64,000 nucleotides of DNA from the NCBI RefSeq assembly GCF_014284125.1, contig NZ_JACOFX010000007.1:124001-188000 (forward strand), in the 5' to 3' direction. The notes under the pieces are model-generated. The model saw only the letters and a list, made by a program, of their open reading frames with translations. It searched no databases and was not told the DNA's origin. This document shows positions 57,269 to 64,000 of this stretch, one piece after another (the first letter of the stretch is position 1; each line of letters starts with the position of its first letter). This stretch comes from Undibacterium umbellatum (GTDB lineage: Bacteria > Pseudomonadota > Gammaproteobacteria > Burkholderiales > Burkholderiaceae_D). Both the position numbers and the translations under genes were made by a program.

Positions 57269-57697
57269 ATGTCGCCGATTTTTACGAAAATGAATTTGAA
57301 AGAGCAAAAACGGCTACTGATAGTCAATGCACCTGCATCTTTCCAGCCTGTCATTGATGAATTGGCTGCTGAAGCAGATGTGGAGATTTTTCAGGATATC
57401 AAGAAATGCAAACGCTGCGACTTTGCCCTGGCATTTGTCAGCAAGCAAGATGAGCTGGACAAGATCAGTGCTGCCTTGCTGACAAAAATCGAGGGGGATG
57501 CCTTGTTGTGGTTTGCTTATCCCAAGGGGACCTCGAAGAAATATAAATGTGCATTCAATCGGGATACTGGTTGGGATGTGATCAAGGGGGCGGGGTTTGA
57601 TACGGTGAGGATGGTGGCGATTGATGAGGATTGGTCGGGGTTGAGGTTTAGACATAGTGATTTTATTAAGAATTCTTCTAAGAAATCTGCTGGCTGA
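57269..57697 (+). CDS. DUF3052-like protein of unknown function
   Basis: A 142-residue protein. The C-terminal half is recognisable in the DUF3052-type family: LLWFAYPKGTSKKYKCAFNRDTGWDVIKGAGFDTVRMVAIDEDWSGLRFRHSDFI. The N-terminal half LLIVNAPASFQPVIDELAAE is also typical. The role is unknown. Start at ATG 57269, with AGGAG eight bases ahead. It lies 73 bases after the kinase gene and has its own ribosome site; membership of the cluster is doubtful. Confidence 0.8.
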   Translation: MSPIFTKMNLKEQKRLLIVNAPASFQPVIDELAAEADVEIFQDIKKCKRCDFALAFVSKQDELDKISAALLTKIEGDALLWFAYPKGTSKKYKCAFNRDTGWDVIKGAGFDTVRMVAIDEDWSGLRFRHSDFIKNSSKKSAG

Positions 57698-57925
57698 CTC
57701 CTGGTTTGAGGCGCAAAAATGGGGGAGCTGAGATACTTACCTGGCTAGTTAGCCTTAAAAGTCTTGGCAATTTTATTTACGTCATTCCACCGGGCTGGCG
57801 CTCCAGCGTGCTTTTGGCTGGAATACAGCGGCGTTCGCTGTATACTTTTGAGTATATTAATTTCAGATTCTTGCTGATTTACGCATCTGATTTTCAAATG
57901 CCTGTACATGTAATTTGAGATTGCT

Positions 57926-58170
57926 GGTCGGGGGTAGCCCGACAGCTACATACCTTTCTTGCGTCGCCAAGAAAGGTATGCCAAAGAAGGCGACCCAGGC
58001 ATAGCCGCCCCTGCGGGGTTCCCGTTTGTGCAGTACAAAAAATGGGAAATGCCCGAAACTCGCTCCGCTCAGACACGGGCATTTCTAATCCATTTTCTGT
58101 ACCGCACAAACGGCGTCTACACATGGGAACGGCAGAAATTCAAAAGCAACCGCAACGTCAATACGACCTG
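57926..58170 (+). repeat. Multi-hairpin repeat, copy 3
   Basis: Third copy of the element seen at 13605 and 13926. Hairpins in order: GTAGC-CCGACA-GCTAC; a perfect 12-base stem 57950-57961 / 57968-57979 (ATACCTTTCTTG / CAAGAAAGGTAT); CCCC-TG-CGGGG; and outer arms 58022-58045 / 58090-58113 around a perfect 10-base stem GAAATGCCCG / CGGGCATTTC with loop AAACTCGCTCCGCTCAGACA. It fills much of the 724-base gap before xdhA; 57698-57925 shows nothing I can name. Confidence 0.75.
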
Positions 58171-58199
58171 CTACGTATATTTTGCGTGTATTTCTTAGT

Positions 58200-58248
58200 C
58201 AGACCGATATACAAAAACCGTGATATCCCCCATTTACACCCCGGTCTG
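58200..58248 (+). ncRNA. Possible structured leader upstream of xdhA
   Basis: CAGACCG (58200-58206) pairs with CGGTCTG (58242-58248), with a GATAT/ATATC pair inside. A CAGACC/GGTCTG stem recurs before guaD. It might be a purine-responsive leader, but this is weak. Confidence 0.3.
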
Positions 58249-58421
58249 CGTTTTCCCCTGTACTGTCTATACTGAATACTGACAAGGCTTTCCAGCCTGT
58301 CAGGGTGTTGGTTTGGTGTTTTATATTTTTGTGTGCAGATAAGCTACATCATTTTATGCATATAGATGTCAGCGCCACGGATGCTAACCTCGCCCCATAA
58401 GAATTTCATACCGGAGCATTC

Positions 58422-59903
58422 ATGTCTGACCCTATTCGTTTCTACTACCAAGGCCAAATCCAGCAAGTCAGCAATGCTGCGCCTACGCGTACGCTGTTGC
58501 AGCATCTGCGTGAAGACCTGCATCGCACCGGCACCAAGGAAGGTTGTGCCGAGGGCGATTGCGGGGCCTGTACGGTCGTCATTGGTGAAATGAAACATGG
58601 TCAGCTGGAATTGCAGTCAGTTAATTCCTGTATACAATTTTTGCCCACGCTTGATGGCAAAGCAGTGTTTACCGTAGAAGACTTGCAACAAAAGAATGGT
58701 GAACTGCATCCTGTGCAACAGGCGCTGGTGGAATGCCATGGTTCGCAATGTGGCTTCTGTACACCGGGGTTTGCCATGTCCTTGTGGAGCCTGTACCTGA
58801 AAAAAGAAGGGGATAGTGTTCCACTATGCCGTAAAGAGATAGACGAAACCCTGTCCGGCAACCTCTGCCGTTGTACAGGCTATCGCCCTATCATTGATGC
58901 CGCAAAGCGCATGGGTGAATTGCCAGCGGCTGAGTTTGACCGTGCGGCTGTCATCAGTGGCCTGCAAGGCCTGCAGCGTGGCGAGATGTTCAGCTATACG
59001 GCAGATGGCCAGACTTTCTATGCACCGCGCACTTTGCAGCAACTGGCTGAAGTGCGTGAAGACCATCCCAAGGCCACCATACTGGCCGGTTCCACCGATG
59101 TTGGCCTGTGGGTGACCAAGCAAATGCGTGAGCTGGGCAATATCATTTACGTGCGTGAAGTCGATGAGCTAAAACATATCAAGACTGTGGATAACATGCT
59201 GGAAATAGGTGCCGCCGTGGCGCTGAATGATGCCTATGGCGCAGTCTGCCAGCATTATCCGGATGAACTGACCGAGATGTGGCAGCGTTTTGCTTCACAA
59301 CCTATACGTAATACTGGCACATTGGGTGGCAGTGTCGCCAATGGATCGCCGATTGGGGATTCGGCACCATGGATGATCGCCCTGGGGGCCGAGATAGTCT
59401 TGCACAGCGTGCGCGGCCAGCGCGTTCTGTTGCTGGAGAGTTTTTACCTCGACTATATGAAGAAGGATATGCAGCCTGGCGAATTTGTTGCCGCTGTGCG
59501 CATACCCCTGCCCAAAGCCGGGCAACAATTCCGTACCTATAAACTCGCCAAGCGTTATGACCAGGATATCTCTGCCGTTTGCGCCGCTTTTGCGATCAGC
59601 CTGGATGGTGGCATCGTGCGCGATGCACATATTGCTTTCGGTGGCATGGCCGCTACTTCACGCCGCGCGCCGCTGGCAGAAGCAGCCTTGAACGGACAAG
59701 CCTGGAATGAAGCAACAGTGAAAAATGCCATGACCTTGCTGGCGCAGGATTACACCCCACTGACCGATATGCGTGCCAGCAATACCTACCGCATGCAGAC
59801 AGCACAAAATCTTTTGCGCCGTTTCTGGCTGGAGACCCGTACCGATGCGCCGCTGAAATTGCAAGCCATCAATGTCTTTGCCCCCGTCACCGTCACTGCT
59901 TAA
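58422..59903 (+). CDS. xdhA: Xanthine dehydrogenase small subunit (2Fe-2S and FAD domains)
   Basis: A 493-residue subunit carrying both 2Fe-2S clusters and FAD. The ferredoxin-like cluster motif is CAEGDCGACTVV with a later NSCIQFLP; the second cluster is HGSQCGFCTPGF and LSGNLCRCTGYRPI. FAD binding ILAGSTDVGLWVTKQMR and NTGTLGGSVANGSPIGDS follow. It passes electrons from the molybdenum subunit to NAD. It heads the xdhA-xdhB-xdhC-guaD purine-breakdown cluster. An exact TTATCCACA (reverse) lies inside at 59186. Confidence 0.97.
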   Translation: MSDPIRFYYQGQIQQVSNAAPTRTLLQHLREDLHRTGTKEGCAEGDCGACTVVIGEMKHGQLELQSVNSCIQFLPTLDGKAVFTVEDLQQKNGELHPVQQALVECHGSQCGFCTPGFAMSLWSLYLKKEGDSVPLCRKEIDETLSGNLCRCTGYRPIIDAAKRMGELPAAEFDRAAVISGLQGLQRGEMFSYTADGQTFYAPRTLQQLAEVREDHPKATILAGSTDVGLWVTKQMRELGNIIYVREVDELKHIKTVDNMLEIGAAVALNDAYGAVCQHYPDELTEMWQRFASQPIRNTGTLGGSVANGSPIGDSAPWMIALGAEIVLHSVRGQRVLLLESFYLDYMKKDMQPGEFVAAVRIPLPKAGQQFRTYKLAKRYDQDISAVCAAFAISLDGGIVRDAHIAFGGMAATSRRAPLAEAALNGQAWNEATVKNAMTLLAQDYTPLTDMRASNTYRMQTAQNLLRRFWLETRTDAPLKLQAINVFAPVTVTA

Positions 59904-59917
59904 GCTCAGGAGAAAAC

Positions 59918-62296
59918 ATGAATACCCAAACTGAAGCTTTCCTGACCGAAAAGAACCTTGCCAACAACAATGCAGACTGGGCAGAGGTAGGAAAATCACA
60001 TCCACATGAATCAGCAGTGCTGCATGTGCTGGGTGAGGCACGTTATACCGATGATATCCCTGAAGTGCAGGGGACATTGCATGCAGCACTTGGCTTGTCG
60101 TCCAAGGCGCACGCGAATATCCTGTCCATGAATTTCGATGCAGTCAAAAGTGCGCGCGGCGTAGTGGCGGTATACACCGCCAAGGATATCCCCGGCACCA
60201 ATGACTGCGGCCCCATCATCCATGATGACCCCATCCTGTCAGAGGGCCTGGTCGAATATGTAGGCCAGCCCATCTTCATCGTCGTTGCAGACACGCATGA
60301 CAATGCGCGCCGCGCCGTGCGCAAGGCTGAGATTACCTATGAAGAATTGCCTGCGATACTGACGCCGCAAGAAGCCAGGCAAGCCCAGTCCTTCGTCCTG
60401 CCACCGATGCGCTTGCAACGTGGAGATGCGCAGGCCGCGTTCGAGCGTTCACCTCGCCGCGTCAAGGGCGAGTTGTATGTAGGCGGCCAGGAACAGTTTT
60501 ATCTCGAAGGCCAGATTTCTTACGCCATACCCAAAGAAGACCGTGGCATGCTGGTGCTGTGTTCTACCCAGCACCCTAGCGAAATGCAGCATGTGGTCGC
60601 CCACGCACTCGGTGTACACAGCCATAACATCGTGGTTGAATGCCGCCGCATGGGTGGTGGTTTTGGCGGCAAGGAATCGCAATCTGCCTTATGGGCGGCG
60701 GCAGCAGCGATTTCTGCGGCCCAGCTGAAACGCCCGGTCAAGTTGCGTGCTGACCGTGATGACGACATGATGGTCACCGGCAAGCGCCATTGCTTTTACT
60801 ATGATTATGAAGTCGGCTATGACGATGAAGGCCGCATCATTGCCGCCCGCGTAGAGATGGTCTCGCGCGCCGGTTACTCTGCCGATCTGTCAGCGCCAGT
60901 GGCAACCCGTGCGGTCTGTCATTTCGATAATACTTATTACCTTGGTGATGTCGATATCCGTGCCATGTGCGGCAAGACCAATACCCAGTCGAATACCGCC
61001 TTCCGTGGCTTTGGTGGCCCGCAAGGGGCGATTGCTATTGAATACATCGTCGACAATATCGCCCGTGACCTGAACAAGGATGCGCTTGAGATACGCAAGA
61101 TCAATTTCTATGGCCGTAATGACGCCGAGGGGCGCAATATCACCCAGTATGGGCAGAAGGTTGTCGATAACGTCATCCATGAACTGGTGGCAGAACTGGA
61201 AACCAGCAGTGAATATCAACAGCGCCGTGCTGACATCAAGGCCTTCAACATCAGCAGCCCTGTCCTCAAAAAAGGGCTGGCGCTGACGCCGGTTAAATTT
61301 GGTATTGCTTTTAACGTCACCCATCTGAACCAGGCTGGTGCTCTGGTGCACATCTATACTGATGGCTCGGTACTGGTCAATCACGGCGGTTGTGAAATGG
61401 GGCAGGGCGTGAATACCAAGGTGTGCCAGGTAGTTGCGCATGAGCTGGGCCTGAATCTGGACAAGGTGCGCGCTACTGCTACTGATACCAGCAAGGTTGC
61501 GAATACGTCGGCCACTGCCGCTTCGACGGGGGCTGACCTGAATGGCAAGGCCGCGCAAAATGCCGCGCATACCCTGCGCCAGCGCCTCGCTGAATTTGCA
61601 GCAAAGACTTATGGTGGCGAGCAGGCAGACATACGCTTTGCGGCTGGCCTGGTCAGTGTCAATGGGCTTGATATCCCGTTTGAAGCCCTGGTGCAAAAAG
61701 CCTATCTGGCGCGGGTGCAATTATGGTCGGATGGTTTTTATGCGACACCGGGCTTGCACTGGGACCCCAAAACCATGAGCGGCAATCCCTTCTCTTACTA
61801 TGCCTATGGTGCCTCGGTATCCGAAGTCATCGTCGATACCCTGACCGGTGAATGGAAACTCTTGCGTGCCGATGCTTTATACGATGCAGGCAATTCACTG
61901 AACCCCGCCATCGATATCGGCCAGGTAGAAGGTGCCTTCATACAGGGTATGGGCTGGCTGACGACCGAAGAATTGTGGTGGAACAAAGGCGGCAAGCTGA
62001 TGACGCATGCACCTTCGACTTACAAGATACCCGCGATTTCTGATTGTCCTGAAGACTTCCGCGTCAGCCTCTTCAAGAACCGCAATGTGCAAGACAGCAT
62101 ACACAGGTCCAAGGCCGTGGGTGAGCCGCCTTTGCTGTTGCCGTTTTCTGTTTTCTTTGCAATACGTGACGCGATTGCCAGCGTGGCAGATTACCGCTAC
62201 AACCCGCCGCTGAATGCACCGGCAACCAGCGAAGCGATCTTGTCAGCCATCAATGGCGTAGAAGCAATGGCAGCATCATCCAGTCAGGAAAAGTGA
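59918..62296 (+). CDS. xdhB: Xanthine dehydrogenase large (molybdenum) subunit
   Basis: A 792-residue molybdopterin subunit that oxidises hypoxanthine to xanthine and xanthine to urate. Cofactor motifs MGGGFGGKESQS and TAFRGFGGPQGAIAIEYI, substrate and Moco region GGCEMGQGVNTKVCQVVA, and the catalytic glutamate in KAVGEPPLLLPFSVFFAIRDAI are present. Normal length. It sits 14 bases after xdhA with its own AGGAG site. Confidence 0.97.
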   Translation: MNTQTEAFLTEKNLANNNADWAEVGKSHPHESAVLHVLGEARYTDDIPEVQGTLHAALGLSSKAHANILSMNFDAVKSARGVVAVYTAKDIPGTNDCGPIIHDDPILSEGLVEYVGQPIFIVVADTHDNARRAVRKAEITYEELPAILTPQEARQAQSFVLPPMRLQRGDAQAAFERSPRRVKGELYVGGQEQFYLEGQISYAIPKEDRGMLVLCSTQHPSEMQHVVAHALGVHSHNIVVECRRMGGGFGGKESQSALWAAAAAISAAQLKRPVKLRADRDDDMMVTGKRHCFYYDYEVGYDDEGRIIAARVEMVSRAGYSADLSAPVATRAVCHFDNTYYLGDVDIRAMCGKTNTQSNTAFRGFGGPQGAIAIEYIVDNIARDLNKDALEIRKINFYGRNDAEGRNITQYGQKVVDNVIHELVAELETSSEYQQRRADIKAFNISSPVLKKGLALTPVKFGIAFNVTHLNQAGALVHIYTDGSVLVNHGGCEMGQGVNTKVCQVVAHELGLNLDKVRATATDTSKVANTSATAASTGADLNGKAAQNAAHTLRQRLAEFAAKTYGGEQADIRFAAGLVSVNGLDIPFEALVQKAYLARVQLWSDGFYATPGLHWDPKTMSGNPFSYYAYGASVSEVIVDTLTGEWKLLRADALYDAGNSLNPAIDIGQVEGAFIQGMGWLTTEELWWNKGGKLMTHAPSTYKIPAISDCPEDFRVSLFKNRNVQDSIHRSKAVGEPPLLLPFSVFFAIRDAIASVADYRYNPPLNAPATSEAILSAINGVEAMAASSSQEK

Positions 62297-62303
62297 GCCG
62301 CAT

Positions 62304-63422
62304 ATGAAGCTTTGGTTAAACGCTATCGCCAGTCAGTCCATACCCAAGATATTGGTGACGGTTGCTACTGTCTTGGGTTCCGGCCCGCGTGAGCCGGGAG
62401 CCAAAATGTTGGTCACGGCAGATGAATTGTTTGACACCATAGGTGGTGGCCATCTGGAAATGAAGGCGACAGAAATCTCTCGCAGCATGCTGGCCATGCC
62501 GGAATCTGAGCTTGCCGCCCAGCGCCGCTATGAACGCTTCCCGCTAGGCCCCAGCCTGGGGCAGTGTTGCGGCGGTGTCGTACATCTGGCATTTGAACGT
62601 GTGCAGGCTGATAGCCTGACTTATCTGAATTGCCTGAACCAGTGCTGGCGTCTGGGGCAGGATAGCTGGCGTTTGCTGGCGCTGGATAGTGCGCAAGCGC
62701 CAACCCTGTGCGATGCCAATGGCACCCACCTGACAGGCCCGGCCTGGCCCACGGATTTGCCTGTGCAAATCGATACCAACACCCCATGCCAGGTCTTGAC
62801 AGATACAGCAGGCCAGCGCTGGTTGCTCGATTCCTGCCTCGCCTATCGTGCCCACCTGATGCTGTTTGGAGCAGGCCATGTCGGTGCCGCCATAGCTCGT
62901 GCCATGGCTGAGCTGCCTTGCCGTATCACCTGGGTGGATGAACGCGAAGACATGTTCCCTACCCGGCTGGCAGCGAATGTCACGGTAGAAGCGACAGATA
63001 CACCAGAAGCCCTGATTGCTAAAGCCGCTCCGGGCACGTCTTTCCTGGTGCTCACGCATAGCCACGCACTGGATCAAAAACTGTCTGAATATATCCTGCG
63101 TCTGCCGGATGTAGGCTGGTTTGGCCTCATCGGTTCGCAAACCAAGCGCGTGCAGTTTGAACGCCGCCTGCGTGAACGTGGCATACCGGCTACCCGTCTG
63201 AATGACATGGTGTGCCCCATAGGCCTGCCCGGCATACACGGCAAGCAACCGGCAGTGATTGCCGCCTCGGTCGTTGCCCAGCTTTTGCAAGTCTGGGAAG
63301 AACATGAAATCCATCAGCAAAAGGAACTCAGCCGCGTGCTTGCGCGTATAGGTGCTGATGTTTCTGCATCTAATAGAGAAAAACGAGCGCTAGATGAGTG
63401 TCACTCGCTGGCTAAGCGTTAA
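62304..63422 (+). CDS. xdhC: Xanthine dehydrogenase maturation factor XdhC
   Basis: A 372-residue XdhC-family protein. The N-terminal part has LVTVATVLGSGPREPGAKMLVTADELFDTIGGGHLE and LGPSLGQCCGGVV, which hold Moco before insertion; the C-terminal Rossmann domain starts LMLFGAGHVGAAIARAMAELPC. It sulfurates and delivers the molybdenum cofactor to XdhB. Follows xdhB by seven bases. It is longer at the C-terminus than minimal XdhC (tail after HQQKELSRVLARIG). Confidence 0.95.
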   Translation: MKLWLNAIASQSIPKILVTVATVLGSGPREPGAKMLVTADELFDTIGGGHLEMKATEISRSMLAMPESELAAQRRYERFPLGPSLGQCCGGVVHLAFERVQADSLTYLNCLNQCWRLGQDSWRLLALDSAQAPTLCDANGTHLTGPAWPTDLPVQIDTNTPCQVLTDTAGQRWLLDSCLAYRAHLMLFGAGHVGAAIARAMAELPCRITWVDEREDMFPTRLAANVTVEATDTPEALIAKAAPGTSFLVLTHSHALDQKLSEYILRLPDVGWFGLIGSQTKRVQFERRLRERGIPATRLNDMVCPIGLPGIHGKQPAVIAASVVAQLLQVWEEHEIHQQKELSRVLARIGADVSASNREKRALDECHSLAKR

Positions 63423-63444
63423 ACTCTCGCTGTTAGCGCTTAGC
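63413..63444 (+). terminator. Hairpin at the xdhC stop
   Basis: GCTAAGCG (63413-63420) pairs with CGCTTAGC (63437-63444), with an inner CGCT-GTT-AGCG. No T run follows, so it is a weak terminator or processing site. Confidence 0.4.
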
Positions 63445-63460
63445 ACCCGCCAGATCAATG

Positions 63461-63519
63461 CGAATGTGATGCCAGACCGGCTGACTTGATAAACAAGTTG
63501 TGGTCTGGCTTGATTGCGC
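63461..63519 (+). ncRNA. Possible structured leader of guaD
   Basis: GCCAGACC (63471-63478) pairs perfectly with GGTCTGGC (63502-63509). Inside is ACTTG (63484-63488) / CAAGT (63494-63498) with loop ATAAA, and outside is GCGAAT/ATTGCGC with a bulge. The bulged hairpin ends about 30 bases before the guaD ATG. It could be a purine riboswitch-like element, but I cannot match it to a known class. Confidence 0.4.
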
Positions 63520-63548
63520 CTGCAAGACAGAATTCAGAAAGACCACGT

Positions 63549-64000
63549 ATGAGTAATATTTCAAGTAACACCAATCTGCAAGCCTACCGCGCCAGCGTGC
63601 TGCATTTCCAGCAAGACCCTGCCTTTCATGAAAAGGCTTATGCCTGGCATGAAGATGGCCTGTTGATCGTTGAAGACGGCAGGATCGTCGCCGCAGGCGA
63701 GTATGCGCAATTGCATACCAGCTTGCCCGAAGGCATAGACGTCATCGATTACCGCGGCAAACTCATCGTGCCGGGTTTTATCGACACCCACATCCACTAC
63801 CCCCAGACTGACATGATCGCCTCGCCAGCGCCCGGTTTGCTGCCCTGGCTGGAGACTTATACCTTCCCGACCGAACGCCAGTTTGCTGATATCAACCACA
63901 GCGCACAAGTCGCGCATTTTTTCATTGATGAACTACTGCGCTGCGGCACCACGACGGCGATGGTGTATTGCACCGTGCATCCCGAATCAGTCGAAGCTTT
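63549..64000 (+). CDS. guaD: Guanine deaminase (N-terminal part, cut by window edge)
   Basis: The first 150 residues of an amidohydrolase that converts guanine to xanthine, which feeds XdhAB. The metal-binding start of the barrel LIVPGFIDTHIHYPQTDMIASPAPGLLPWLETYTFPTE is diagnostic for GuaD. RCGTTTAMVYCTVHPESVEA follows. The rest lies beyond the right edge. Its place after xdhABC fits guanine salvage and breakdown. Confidence 0.95.
   Translation, partial: MSNISSNTNLQAYRASVLHFQQDPAFHEKAYAWHEDGLLIVEDGRIVAAGEYAQLHTSLPEGIDVIDYRGKLIVPGFIDTHIHYPQTDMIASPAPGLLPWLETYTFPTERQFADINHSAQVAHFFIDELLRCGTTTAMVYCTVHPESVEA

Noticed and set aside
57959..58198. Short open frames inside the multi-hairpin repeats (also 13657-14055)
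   Set aside because: They follow the repeat hairpins in several frames on both strands; the peptide sequences are not maintained as the stems covary.

Overview
The window looks like chromosomal DNA from a betaproteobacterium of the order Burkholderiales, most likely family Oxalobacteraceae (an Undibacterium- or Janthinobacterium-like organism). This rests on the gene order mnmG-rsmG-parA-parB-atpIBEFHAGDC-hemE-priA, the protein sequences and the moderate GC content. No ribosomal RNA, tRNA or CRISPR array was seen. Genus is an inference.

Layout. 1-11 kb is mostly minus-strand: a cut-off MFS transporter, a family 1 glycosyltransferase, a decayed DUF2059 gene, an AT-rich origin-like region with DnaA boxes (2.9-3.8 kb), a betaine-lipid-type BtaA homologue with a GNAT partner, small envelope proteins, glycerol kinase, a MITE-like element with 27-base perfect terminal inverted repeats, an FKBP isomerase and a periplasmic binding protein. 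11-27 kb holds a LysR regulator divergent from mmsA, two facing copies of a multi-hairpin repeat, a nitronate monooxygenase, a GMC oxidoreductase, a branched-chain amino acid-type ABC transporter (livGFKHM order), a secreted lipase with a HEAT-repeat partner, a LuxR-type regulator, an iron alcohol dehydrogenase and a TSUP permease.

27-40 kb is the conserved core: two perfect parS sites around a terminator, mnmG-rsmG-parA-parB with two further near-parS sites, and the complete F-type ATP synthase operon behind a strong promoter that carries two CAAACGTTTG palindromes. 40-51 kb is a housekeeping mix (PPK2, SGNH hydrolase, hemE, priA, gamma-carbonic anhydrase, acetyltransferases, L,D-transpeptidase, LysE exporter). 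hemE is flanked by intergenic DnaA-box clusters.

51.2-57.2 kb is the most unusual coding region. Four tightly coupled genes encode a coiled-coil protein, a ClpB-like AAA+ ATPase with a degenerate first ATPase half, a small radical-SAM activase with no visible glycyl-radical substrate, and a zinc-ribbon Ser/Thr kinase with C-terminal membrane helices. 57.9 kb carries a third copy of the multi-hairpin repeat. 58.4 kb to the right edge is a purine-catabolic cluster, xdhA-xdhB-xdhC-guaD (guaD cut by the edge), with hairpins before xdhA and before guaD.

The sequence suggests the window is close to the replication origin: TTATCCACA occurs at least 20 times (about 0.5 expected by chance), parS sites sit beside parAB, and the core genes read rightwards, away from the 2.9-3.8 kb candidate.
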